Positions 16,336-24,228 of a DNA stretch of 64,000 nucleotides are shown piece after piece (positions within the stretch are counted from its first letter, which is position 1; every line of letters starts with the position of its first letter). The position numbers were made by a program, and so were the translations under genes. Source of the DNA: Hyphococcus lacteus (lineage in GTDB: Bacteria > Pseudomonadota > Alphaproteobacteria > Caulobacterales > Parvularculaceae); contig NZ_JBEHZE010000001.1 in the NCBI RefSeq assembly GCF_041058985.1, positions 2,542,001 to 2,606,000 on the forward strand, given 5' to 3'. Under the pieces are notes generated by a model. It was not told the origin of the DNA, did no database searches, and saw only the letters and a list, made by a program, of their open reading frames with translations.

Positions 16336-17210
16336 AACTCGCCTTTGTTGATCACTCGATCTGTCGGTAATACCCGATCTGGGCTGATGGGGGGACTTCC
16401 CGCACCACGCTTATAGAATTCCGTAAAGTCACAGTCACTAATTTCAAAAAGGCTTTCGAAGCTATCTACGACGAAATATGTTTTCTGAAAATCATCCACC
16501 ATATACGCAGTATTCAGTACACGTTCTAGGTCAAATCCTATACGATTTGGTTTTGGACTTTCAACGGAATAGATCGTTTCGTTCTTGGATGACAACATCC
16601 CGGCGCCGAAAGCCCGCAGACCATCCTTTGTGTAAATCAGACCAAACTCGACAATGTACCAATAAAGCCGCGCCAACATTTTTTGTGCGCCGAATTCTAT
16701 CGCCTTTGGTCCACCCTTTCCGTATTTGCGCATATATTCTGCAAACACAGGATTAGACAAAAGCGGCACATGACCAAAAAAATCATGGAAGTAATCTGGC
16801 TCCACGAGGTAATCCAACTCGTGTTCACCGCGTATCCACCAACTCACGGGAAAGCGACAATTCGCAAGGTGATCAAAAAACACATCATCCGGAATTAGCC
16901 CCGGAACAGCCACAAGCTGCCACCCGGTAGCGTCGCCCAAAACCTTATTGGCGTCTTCAACACGCGGTATAGCCTCGCCAGCGTTGAGCGCCTCTAAGCC
17001 GTCAATATACTCCTGAGCGGCATATCCCTCGAGTAGTTTTTTTTGACGGTCATACAAAAATCGCCAACGCGCCTGTTCTGCGTCCGTATAACGGTCATAA
17101 GGCTGCTCGACCGTATAATCCTCACGCATGTGCTCATAGTCACCACGTAATGCGTGGTTTGTGTTCGCTTCAAACGGATTTTTCGGTGTCGTGATCTGTT
17201 CTTGGTCCAT
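16332..17210 (-). CDS. phhA: Phenylalanine-4-hydroxylase
   Basis: Monomeric, pterin-dependent non-haem iron enzyme that converts phenylalanine to tyrosine in the cytoplasm. It has 292 residues. The iron ligands are H142 and H147 in DYFHDFFGHVPLL and E188 in YWYIVEFGL. The pterin-binding region precedes them (PGLIPDDVFFDHLANCRFPV, about 103-122). It lacks the regulatory ACT domain of animal enzymes, as expected for bacteria. It is divergent from an Lrp/AsnC regulator across 92 bp of AT-rich DNA, which makes that regulator the likely controller. No pterin carbinolamine dehydratase gene is adjacent. Confidence 0.95.
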   Translation of the reverse strand: MDQEQITTPKNPFEANTNHALRGDYEHMREDYTVEQPYDRYTDAEQARWRFLYDRQKKLLEGYAAQEYIDGLEALNAGEAIPRVEDANKVLGDATGWQLVAVPGLIPDDVFFDHLANCRFPVSWWIRGEHELDYLVEPDYFHDFFGHVPLLSNPVFAEYMRKYGKGGPKAIEFGAQKMLARLYWYIVEFGLIYTKDGLRAFGAGMLSSKNETIYSVESPKPNRIGFDLERVLNTAYMVDDFQKTYFVVDSFESLFEISDCDFTEFYKRGAGSPPISPDRVLPTDRVINKGEF

Positions 17211-17302
17211 ACCTCAAATATAGCAAAAAATGGTGGGACATTTTGCCAATTTTAGCGGTGTGTTGACATTTTTTCGAATATTTTCCAGATTTTACCATTT
17301 GA

Positions 17303-17779
17303 ATGGGATTTTTTCGCATGATCGATAAGGCTGACAGTCAAATTCTTGACCTTCTTCAGGCCGATGGACGACTCACCAATGCCGAAATTGCCGAAAAAGT
17401 TGGGCTATCCCAATCGGCCTGCCACCGTCGGGTCAAACAGCTGGAACAAGCTGGCGTGATTGAGGGATATTCCGCACGGATAAATCGCTCCGCGATCGGT
17501 CTTAATTTACATGCATATGTATTTGTAAAACTCGATTTCCACACAGAGGATAACATCACCGCATTCGAGAATGGCGTGAATCTTATTGAAGAGGTCGTTT
17601 CATGTTCGGCGATTTCCGGTGGGGGTGATTATATTTTGCAAGTCGTCGCCAAAGATATGAATGGCTTTGCGGAAGTCGCACTAAAAAAACTCGCACGACT
17701 TCCGGGCGTCAAAGACTCCTCATCAAACTTTGTACTGTCTACGATGAAGCAGTCGGCGGGATGGCCAATGTCAATTTAG
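17303..17779 (+). CDS. Lrp/AsnC family transcriptional regulator
   Basis: A 158-residue regulator. The N-terminal helix-turn-helix (DSQILDLLQADGRLTNAEIA, then GLSQSACHRRVKQLEQAGVI, residues ~11-56) is followed by an RAM ligand-binding domain with ISGGGDYILQVVAKDMNGF. ATG 17318 (MIDKADS) is an alternative start. The gene is divergent from phhA, an arrangement often seen when an Lrp-type protein responds to an aromatic amino acid and controls its catabolism. The AT-rich shared promoter (T-rich tracts at 17264-17300) would suit Lrp-type binding. The ligand is inferred. Confidence 0.85.
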   Translation: MGFFRMIDKADSQILDLLQADGRLTNAEIAEKVGLSQSACHRRVKQLEQAGVIEGYSARINRSAIGLNLHAYVFVKLDFHTEDNITAFENGVNLIEEVVSCSAISGGGDYILQVVAKDMNGFAEVALKKLARLPGVKDSSSNFVLSTMKQSAGWPMSI

Positions 17780-17802
17780 CCGATAATTCTGTCCGCACAG
17801 CA

Positions 17803-18339
17803 TCATGCCTCGGGGCGTAGAAAGGCCTGACGCTGCGCGAACAATGCAAGCTCGGCGCGGGTTAAAGCGCCATTAGCATTCAGGTCTGAAGACAAAAAGA
17901 TTGCCTCTTGCAGACCCTTATACTCCCCCTGCTGCATTTTTCCGTCCTCGCCAGCAAAGGCGTAGAACGTATGGCGTGAAACAGCATCAATACGCGCATG
18001 CTCAGATGCTGAGAGTGCGGATGCCGTACGATTTGGTAGTGCGATGGTTTCAATCGCACCTAGCTTTTCGACAGAGATAAAACCATTTAAATTGGCGAGT
18101 TCAGCCGTCACAATGTTTAGGGCCGCGAATTCGTCGACGTTGAGCGCACTGTCACCGTCTCGATCAGCTCGCAAGAAAACTTGATCTGCATGCACAGAGG
18201 CTTCTGTGCGCGAGAGACGGGTCAACTCATCACTATCATATGCAGGGCCAGTATTTACACCAACCAACGACGTAATAGCGACACTAGCAGCAGCGACCGC
18301 ACCTACGACTGAGTTCATAAATAATGTTGTTGTGGGCAT
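17803..18339 (-). CDS. Secreted EF-hand protein
   Basis: A 178-residue protein with an N-terminal hydrophobic segment (about residues 8-30) that is a signal peptide or anchor. It has at least two calcium-binding loops: DRDGDSALNVDEF (about 59-71) and DLNANGALTRAEL (about 151-163). A third, degenerate loop may lie near GEDGKMQQGEY (about 129-139). Such periplasmic EF-hand proteins are common in proteobacteria and their roles are mostly unknown. The gene is monocistronic. A perfect CtrA-type box lies 59 bp upstream of the start, suggesting cell-cycle control. Confidence 0.75.
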   Translation of the reverse strand: MPTTTLFMNSVVGAVAAASVAITSLVGVNTGPAYDSDELTRLSRTEASVHADQVFLRADRDGDSALNVDEFAALNIVTAELANLNGFISVEKLGAIETIALPNRTASALSASEHARIDAVSRHTFYAFAGEDGKMQQGEYKGLQEAIFLSSDLNANGALTRAELALFAQRQAFLRPEA

Positions 18340-18397
18340 AAAAACGCTCCTTCTCTCTCAAGCTCTAGGTAAACGCCTGAGCGAGGCCGAAGTTCGG

Positions 18398-18413
18398 GTT
18401 AATCATGATTTAA
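18398..18413 (-). promoter_or_regulatory. CtrA-type box upstream of the EF-hand gene
   Basis: On the minus strand the sequence reads TTAA-ATCATGA-TTAAC, an exact match to TTAA-N7-TTAAC, the binding site of the alphaproteobacterial cell-cycle regulator CtrA. It is in the promoter region, 59 bp before the EF-hand start codon. Confidence 0.55.
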
Positions 18414-18506
18414 TGGGGGCGGAAGCGGCAAAACTGGGGCGATTGGGGCGAAAATTGGCCGTTTTCAACTGTAACGTGCAGTTTGTGGAGATGGCTCGCC
18501 AATCCA

Positions 18507-19442
18507 CTATTCAGCGGGCTGCTGTGCCAATTTTCGAGCGTCCGCTTCCTTGCGGTCAGGGCCATTTATACGCTGCCAGCGCTCTTTGATCATCACCGAT
18601 GTCTGCCGCGAACCATCGGGTGACCATCCCGGCGGACCAAAAGTATAACCCAGAACGTCACGAAACGATTTTGCGGACCTTACGTCCTTTAGAATACCAA
18701 CCCATTCATGAAATGAGATGATTATCGGATTGAACGTTCCCAAATTTTTGATGATGCCATAGCGCGGTTTCTCCGATTCATCTTCACGAACAAAAGTGCC
18801 AAATAATCGATCCCAAACAATCAGTGTACCGGCGTAGTTTGCATCTAAATATTTTGGGTTCGTGGCGTGATGAACTCGATGATGGCTCGGGGTGTTAAAC
18901 ACCCATTCTATCGGGCCTAGCCGTCCTATAATTTCTGTATGGATCCAGAATTGATAAAGAAGATTGAGCGCGCCAACAAAAACCACCATTGCCGGATGAA
19001 ACCCGATAAGCACCAAAGGCGCGCGAAACAATATCTGCGTTAGGATCTGCCCGGTCCATGTCTGCCGCAAGGCCGTAGTAAGATTATAATGCTGAGACGA
19101 ATGATGTACCACATGGCTAGCCCAGAACCAGCGACGCTCATGACTAATACGATGCCACCAATAATATCGCAGATCATCGATTACAAAACAAAGCGCAACC
19201 GCCCACAAGGTATTCGGAATATCAAAGAACCGAAGTTCATATGCGCCCGCAAAGGCCGCAACCACAATCGCACCGCCACCCAATAACGGCGCAAGCTCGC
19301 TGCCGAAGCCCATCAAGAGGCTTGCCGCCGAGTCACGCGCTTCATAGCGGCCCCGTTTCATGATCCGTACCGCGACTATCTCTGTGATAACGAGTATCAA
19401 GAAAACAGGAACCGCGAGAGCAATGATATCCGGGAATTCCAT
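18507..19442 (-). CDS. Sterol desaturase / fatty acid hydroxylase family protein
   Basis: An integral membrane di-iron oxygenase of 311 residues. Four or five membrane segments are visible (residues ~6-25, 48-70, 78-95, 130-165). The histidine boxes are HRISH (about 118-122), HVVHHSSQH (about 130-138) and HHRVHH (about 196-201), in the order expected for the family. Substrate could be a fatty acid, carotenoid or hopanoid-type lipid; nothing nearby decides. It starts 7 bp after the small membrane-anchored protein gene at 19450-19857, so the two are probably one operon. Confidence 0.88.
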   Translation of the reverse strand: MEFPDIIALAVPVFLILVITEIVAVRIMKRGRYEARDSAASLLMGFGSELAPLLGGGAIVVAAFAGAYELRFFDIPNTLWAVALCFVIDDLRYYWWHRISHERRWFWASHVVHHSSQHYNLTTALRQTWTGQILTQILFRAPLVLIGFHPAMVVFVGALNLLYQFWIHTEIIGRLGPIEWVFNTPSHHRVHHATNPKYLDANYAGTLIVWDRLFGTFVREDESEKPRYGIIKNLGTFNPIIISFHEWVGILKDVRSAKSFRDVLGYTFGPPGWSPDGSRQTSVMIKERWQRINGPDRKEADARKLAQQPAE

Positions 19443-19449
19443 AAAAACC

Positions 19450-19857
19450 CTACTTATCGCTGATTGGTGCTAACTTGCTGGCCCATTGCGCGGCGTCAGG
19501 CCCACAAAGGCGCACGGATCTTGTGGTAATGTCCGTGGCAAAAACTGTAAGCCCGTCACCGTCTAGATGGGTTTTCAGCGCGATTCCCGGCGGAAACCGC
19601 CGCGTCACCAAATCAACGCCAAGGCGCGACACCAATGCGTACTCTCCGCCCGCGCCCTCCACCAAAGCAGATCGCCCATCGCAATCAATAAACCAGTTTA
19701 AAGGCTGAAAATCTGGCTCATCAAATGCCAGCCGCCCCGCAGCCTCTTTCATGGTGATCGGCGGCACGGGGCCGCGAAACATCAGCCACGCCAAAAGGAC
19801 CATCGAACCGATGGCTAGAAGTGATATCGATGAATCTATAAAAAGATTGCCCGTCAT
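19450..19857 (-). CDS. Hypothetical membrane-anchored protein
   Basis: A 135-residue protein with one N-terminal helix (about residues 10-27, ISLLAIGSMVLLAWLMF) and a mixed soluble domain with PDFQPLNWFIDCDGRSALVEG and a later Arg/Gly-rich part. I do not recognise the family. It lies immediately upstream of the sterol-desaturase-family gene on the same strand (7 bp), so it is probably co-expressed. Function is not assigned. Confidence 0.6.
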   Translation of the reverse strand: MTGNLFIDSSISLLAIGSMVLLAWLMFRGPVPPITMKEAAGRLAFDEPDFQPLNWFIDCDGRSALVEGAGGEYALVSRLGVDLVTRRFPPGIALKTHLDGDGLTVFATDITTRSVRLCGPDAAQWASKLAPISDK

Positions 19858-19901
19858 GGGCCCGCTTTCACTCTAATTTCAGAGCGCAATTAAAGCGGAT
19901 T

Positions 19902-19934
19902 TGCCCTGCTCCGCCAATAGCGACGAGCAGGGCA
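19902..19934 (-). terminator. Hairpin downstream of ndk
   Basis: Perfect 10-bp stem TGCCCTGCTC/GAGCAGGGCA with a 13-nt loop, 14 bp after the ndk stop codon. The U-tract on the minus strand is poor (AAATCC follows), so this may be a weak or Rho-assisted terminator. Confidence 0.5.
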
Positions 19935-19947
19935 GAAATTCTGGCGT

Positions 19948-20370
19948 TTATCCGACGAGTTCGTCTTTTGAGAAGAAGAATTCGATTTCTTGTGCCGCAG
20001 TATCAGGGCCATCTGAACCGTGAACTGAGTTCTCGCCGATAGATTCAGCATATTCAGCCCGGATCGTGCCAGCGTCAGCTTCGGCAGGGTTTGTAGCGCC
20101 CATGATTTCGCGGTTACGCGCAATCGCGTTTTCACCTTCAAGAACCTGAACAATGACAGGTTCTGACATCATGAATTCTACGAGCTCGCCAAAAAACGGA
20201 CGCTCTTTGTGTACGCCATAAAAGCCTTCCGCCTGTTCGCGGCTCATGCGGATACGCTTAGAAGCAACAACCCGAAGGCCACCCTCTTCTAGTTTGTTAA
20301 TCACTTTGCCAGTGATGTTGCGACGGGTCGCATCGGGTTTGATGATCGAAAAGGTGCGTTCAAGCGCCAT
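19948..20370 (-). CDS. ndk: Nucleoside diphosphate kinase
   Basis: Transfers phosphate between nucleoside triphosphates and diphosphates through a phosphohistidine. The 140-residue protein starts MALERTFSIIKPDATRRN, contains the usual NPAEADAGTIRAEYA segment and the active-site histidine in NSVHGSDGPD (H about 117). ATG 20370 gives the usual family length; the frame is open to 20475 but the extra 35 residues do not match the family. It is a single gene with a terminator on each side. Confidence 0.97.
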   Translation of the reverse strand: MALERTFSIIKPDATRRNITGKVINKLEEGGLRVVASKRIRMSREQAEGFYGVHKERPFFGELVEFMMSEPVIVQVLEGENAIARNREIMGATNPAEADAGTIRAEYAESIGENSVHGSDGPDTAAQEIEFFFSKDELVG

Positions 20371-20474
20371 GTCTGAAGTCCTTGAATTGTGGAAAATAAT
20401 GATTCTGTAGCGCTTCCTATCAACGCTTTTGCACTGCGGCAAGACCCCAGCCCACCGGCCATATTCAACAAGCA

Positions 20475-20514
20475 TAAAAAAGCCCGGCCGAGCGAACCGG
20501 TCGGGCTTTTTTTG
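20475..20514 (-). terminator. Intrinsic terminator of the fad operon
   Basis: Stem AGCCCGGCCG/CGGTCGGGCT with an AGCGAAC loop, flanked by A-runs and T-runs on both sides, so it works for transcripts leaving fadJ on the minus strand. It lies 18 bp beyond the fadJ stop codon. Confidence 0.85.
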
Positions 20515-20531
20515 TTTGTAAAAATCGTAGC

Positions 20532-22742
20532 TTAGGCCGCTTTACGTCCGTAAAGGGTCTCGCCCGATTTCGCCATCTCGCGGAATTTCTCTGGCGGGCT
20601 AAACCGCGCGCCATATTTCTGCGCGAGGCTTTCTGCCTTACGGACGAAATTTTCCAGCCCAATCGTGTCGATATGACTCATGGGACCGCCGGTCCATGGC
20701 GCAAAGCCCCAGCCAAAAATCGCGCCGAGATCGGCCGATTGCGGGTCAAAGACAATACCTTCAGCATAACACTGAGCCGCAGGGATAAGCTGAGCATAAA
20801 GAAGCCGCTCTTTGGTCTCCTCAAGGCTTGGCTGTTCGTCTGCAACCGGGAAGTGCTCTGACAGACCTTGCCAAAGATGTTTTTTGCCGCCTTCAGGATA
20901 TTCGTAAAAGCCGCCACCAGATTTCCGACCGTGGCGTCCAAGGCCCACAACCATTTTTTCTAAAAGTTCTTCGTTGCCTGACGGTTTATAGTCTTTACCA
21001 AGCTCTTTTTTGGTCGAGGTCATCAGCATGTGACCAAGCGAAAGCGACGTTTCATCAGTCAACGCAAGCGGTCCAACCGGCATACCCAGTGTTTTAGCAG
21101 CGTTTTCAATAAGCGCCGGTTTAATACCCTCCTGCACCATGATCATCGCCTCACCGAGATATGGCGGAACAACACGGTTTGTATAGAAACCACGTGTATC
21201 CTTCACAACAATCGGTGTTTTCTTAATCATGCGAACATAATCAAGCGCCGTCGCAAGAGAGCGATCACCAGACTTGTCGCCAGGAATGATCTCAACCAAT
21301 GGCATTTTATCAACTGGCGAGAAGAAGTGGATACCGATAAATTGGTCTGGACGTTCCGAATTTTTTGCTAAACCAGAAATTGGTAAGGTCGAAGTGTTGG
21401 ATGCAAAGACAATATCTTTTCCAATAACAGCTTCTGTTTTTTTAATCACGTCGGCTTTGACTTCTGGATCTTCGAAAACGGCCTCGATGATTAGATCAAC
21501 ATCTTTCAAGTCATTATAATCGGTGGTTGGCGTAATCCGCGCCAATAGGGCTTCACCCTTATCTTTTGTGACCTTCCCGCGCGAAATGCCTTTCTCGACG
21601 ATTTTCTCGGAATAGCCTTTGCCCTTTTTCGCATATTCAAGATCGCGATCAAGGAGGACTACATCCATACCGCCTTTCGCTGTCACATAAGCGATACCTG
21701 CGCCCATCATTCCGGCACCAAGAACACCCACTTTTTTAAGCGCGGACGGCGGCACATCTTTTGGCCGTTGCTCACCTTTTTCGGCGGCTTGCTTGTTAAT
21801 AAACAGCGTACGAATCATGTTGCGCGATTGTGGACTAGACAAAAGCTTGACAAAATATTTCGTTTCGATCCGGATCGCTGTGTCCATAGGCACAATCGAG
21901 CCTTCGTAAAGGCACGAAAGAATATAGCGAACCGCAGGATAATTATGATTTGTCTCGCGCTGCGCCATAGCATTCGCGGCCATAAAGAATTGCGCCGCGC
22001 GTGGGTCCATTGCGCCGCCCCCACCGGGAAACTTAAATCCTTTTTTGTCCCATGGTTGAGCGACTTTTGGGTTAGCCTTTACCCATTCTTTTGCTTTTGC
22101 GACGACTTGATCGGCTGGCACCACCTCTTGGATAATGCCCTGGCCTTTGGCCGTATTTGGATCAATCGGCTTTCCTTGCGTGGCTAGCATCGCAGCGTTT
22201 TGTAGCCCCGCTAGGCGCGGCAGACGTTGCGTGCCACCTGCACCCGGAAGCAATCCAACCTGAACCTCAGGTACGCCGAGTTGAATTTTCGGATTATCGG
22301 CAACAACACGGTGATGACAGGCGAGAACCAATTCAAGACCGCCGCCAAGCGCAAGGCCGTTTACTGCCGCTGCTACAGGCTTTGCTGCCGCCTCGCCTTT
22401 GGTTAGCGCTTTCGCCGTATGACCGCCAGTTTCAAGTTTTCGCAGAACGCTATTGAGTGCGAATGCTGAGTTGAACTGATCCTCTTTGGTCGCCTTACCG
22501 CCCTTACCAACTGAACCGCTACCGAGCATATTGAGGTCAGCACCGGCCAAAAACCCAGAAGCCTTGCCTGATGTAATCACTGCGCCTTTGACGTTGTCAT
22601 CAGCTACGAATTCATCAACCCATTTCGCGAACTCTTCCATCAAGTCTGCGTCCCAGACATTCATGGATTTTCCCGGTAGATCAATGGTCACAAGGGCAAT
22701 ACCATCGCCGTCAACTTCGATGTTTAATGTTTTATAGCTCAT
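20532..22742 (-). CDS. fadJ: Fatty oxidation multifunctional enzyme: enoyl-CoA hydratase / 3-hydroxyacyl-CoA dehydrogenase
   Basis: A 736-residue protein for the middle two steps of fatty acid beta-oxidation. The N-terminal crotonase domain (about 1-190) has the oxyanion-hole motif SGFLAGADLNML (about 61-72) and GLALGGGLELVLACHHR (about 128-144). The NAD-binding fold begins at VGVLGAGMMGAGIAYVTAKG (about 338-357). The dehydrogenase C-terminal domains follow, with GIHFFSPVDKMPLVEIIPG and GFAPWTGGP near the end. The thiolase gene ends 28 bp upstream, so the two form a fad operon. fadB is an alternative name; no gene for the small-chain partner is nearby. Confidence 0.93.
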   Translation of the reverse strand: MSYKTLNIEVDGDGIALVTIDLPGKSMNVWDADLMEEFAKWVDEFVADDNVKGAVITSGKASGFLAGADLNMLGSGSVGKGGKATKEDQFNSAFALNSVLRKLETGGHTAKALTKGEAAAKPVAAAVNGLALGGGLELVLACHHRVVADNPKIQLGVPEVQVGLLPGAGGTQRLPRLAGLQNAAMLATQGKPIDPNTAKGQGIIQEVVPADQVVAKAKEWVKANPKVAQPWDKKGFKFPGGGGAMDPRAAQFFMAANAMAQRETNHNYPAVRYILSCLYEGSIVPMDTAIRIETKYFVKLLSSPQSRNMIRTLFINKQAAEKGEQRPKDVPPSALKKVGVLGAGMMGAGIAYVTAKGGMDVVLLDRDLEYAKKGKGYSEKIVEKGISRGKVTKDKGEALLARITPTTDYNDLKDVDLIIEAVFEDPEVKADVIKKTEAVIGKDIVFASNTSTLPISGLAKNSERPDQFIGIHFFSPVDKMPLVEIIPGDKSGDRSLATALDYVRMIKKTPIVVKDTRGFYTNRVVPPYLGEAMIMVQEGIKPALIENAAKTLGMPVGPLALTDETSLSLGHMLMTSTKKELGKDYKPSGNEELLEKMVVGLGRHGRKSGGGFYEYPEGGKKHLWQGLSEHFPVADEQPSLEETKERLLYAQLIPAAQCYAEGIVFDPQSADLGAIFGWGFAPWTGGPMSHIDTIGLENFVRKAESLAQKYGARFSPPEKFREMAKSGETLYGRKAA

Positions 22743-22770
22743 TGTTCTGTGTCCGTCCTAATTCTATGGA

Positions 22771-23979
22771 TTAAACGCGTTCGATGATTGTGGCCGTACC
22801 CATGCCAGCACCAATACAAAGCGTTACAAGGGCCGTGGATTTTCCGGATCGCTCCAATTCATCGACCATAGTGCCCATAATCATCGCGCCCGTAGCACCA
22901 AGTGGATGACCCATGGCAATTGCGCCACCATTTACGTTTATGTCTGAGTGATCGATATCGAGCGCCTGCATAAAGCGCAGAACGACAGATGCAAATGCCT
23001 CGTTCAATTCCCACAGATCGATATCTTTTTTATCCATCCCTGCACGCTTCAGCGCTTTTTGCGCGGCAAATTCCGGACCGGTCAACATAATCGTTGGCTC
23101 CGACCCAATCGACGCCATTGAAACGATACGTGCACGCGCCTTAAGACCGAGCTTTTTGCCGGCTTCTTCATTACCAATCAAGACGCCCGCAGCACCATCA
23201 ACAATACCCGAGGAATTACCCGCATGGTGCACGTGGTTGATTTTCTCAAGTTCTGCGTATTTTTGAAGCGCAACCGCATCAAAACCAAAATTCTCACCAA
23301 GCATCGCAAATGAAGGGTTCAACGCTCCAAGCGACTGCATGTTGGTTTCTGCACGTACAGTTTCATCATGATCAAGCAGCGTTCCGCCCATCACATCATG
23401 CACCGGCATAATTGATTTTTCGAAACGTTTCTCTTTCCAAGACTGTGACGCGCGTTTCTGACTTTCGACCGCGTATGCATCGACATCATCGCGCGAAAGA
23501 CCATATTTAGTGGCGATCAAATCCGCCGAGATGCCTTGCGGTACGAAATAGGTTTTAAAGGCCGTTTCCGGATCGGTCGGCCAGGCACCGCCATCAGAAC
23601 CCATAGGAACTCGGCTCATTGACTCAACACCACCACCAATCGTGACGTCGGCCTCTCCGGCTTTGACCTTTGCCGCCGCGATATTAATCGCCTCAAGCCC
23701 ACTGGCGCAAAAGCGGTTGACCTGAATGCCCGATGTCGTCTCTGCATAGCCGGCGTTAAGAACCGCGGTACGGGTCACAACCGCACCCTGCTCGCCCACT
23801 GGGGAAACGCAACCCATGGCCACATCTTCAACCGCATCGGCAGACAAGCCATTTCTGTCCCGAATCGATTCGAGCACCTGCGTCGCTAATTGCACCGGTG
23901 TGACCTCGTGCAAAGAGCCATCCGATTTGCCTTTTCCGCGTGGTGTGCGCACGGCGTCATAAATATAGGCTTCTGTCAT
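22771..23979 (-). CDS. fadA: Acetyl-CoA C-acyltransferase (3-ketoacyl-CoA thiolase)
   Basis: A 402-residue thiolase that performs the last step of beta-oxidation. The nucleophilic cysteine is C91 in NRFCASGLEA; GHPLGATGA (His) and the catalytic CIGAGMG (Cys) lie near the C terminus. ATG 23979 gives MTEAYIYDAVRTPRGKGK and has AAAGGACGCG in front; the frame is open to 24054 but homologues start here. The fadJ-type gene begins 28 bp downstream. It is divergent from putA across 249 bp in which I see no clear operator. Confidence 0.93.
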   Translation of the reverse strand: MTEAYIYDAVRTPRGKGKSDGSLHEVTPVQLATQVLESIRDRNGLSADAVEDVAMGCVSPVGEQGAVVTRTAVLNAGYAETTSGIQVNRFCASGLEAINIAAAKVKAGEADVTIGGGVESMSRVPMGSDGGAWPTDPETAFKTYFVPQGISADLIATKYGLSRDDVDAYAVESQKRASQSWKEKRFEKSIMPVHDVMGGTLLDHDETVRAETNMQSLGALNPSFAMLGENFGFDAVALQKYAELEKINHVHHAGNSSGIVDGAAGVLIGNEEAGKKLGLKARARIVSMASIGSEPTIMLTGPEFAAQKALKRAGMDKKDIDLWELNEAFASVVLRFMQALDIDHSDINVNGGAIAMGHPLGATGAMIMGTMVDELERSGKSTALVTLCIGAGMGTATIIERV

Positions 23980-24228
23980 TATCGCGTCCTTTCGACCGAA
24001 ATCAGTGTCGTCTTTGATAGATTCTTGCGGCGCATGGCGATTACCCAGCCACAACCTACTTTTACCTAATTAAGCGCCGGACCATGCCGTTGCAATGCTG
24101 CTATGCAGCGACCAAAAATGTGGAACTTTCGGCCCAATAAAAGTGGCGCAACCTGTGGGTTTCAGGCATGGAGCCAATATGAACCAATAGAAGTTCGCTC
24201 AAAATTGAATTCGTAGATTGGAAACGCA

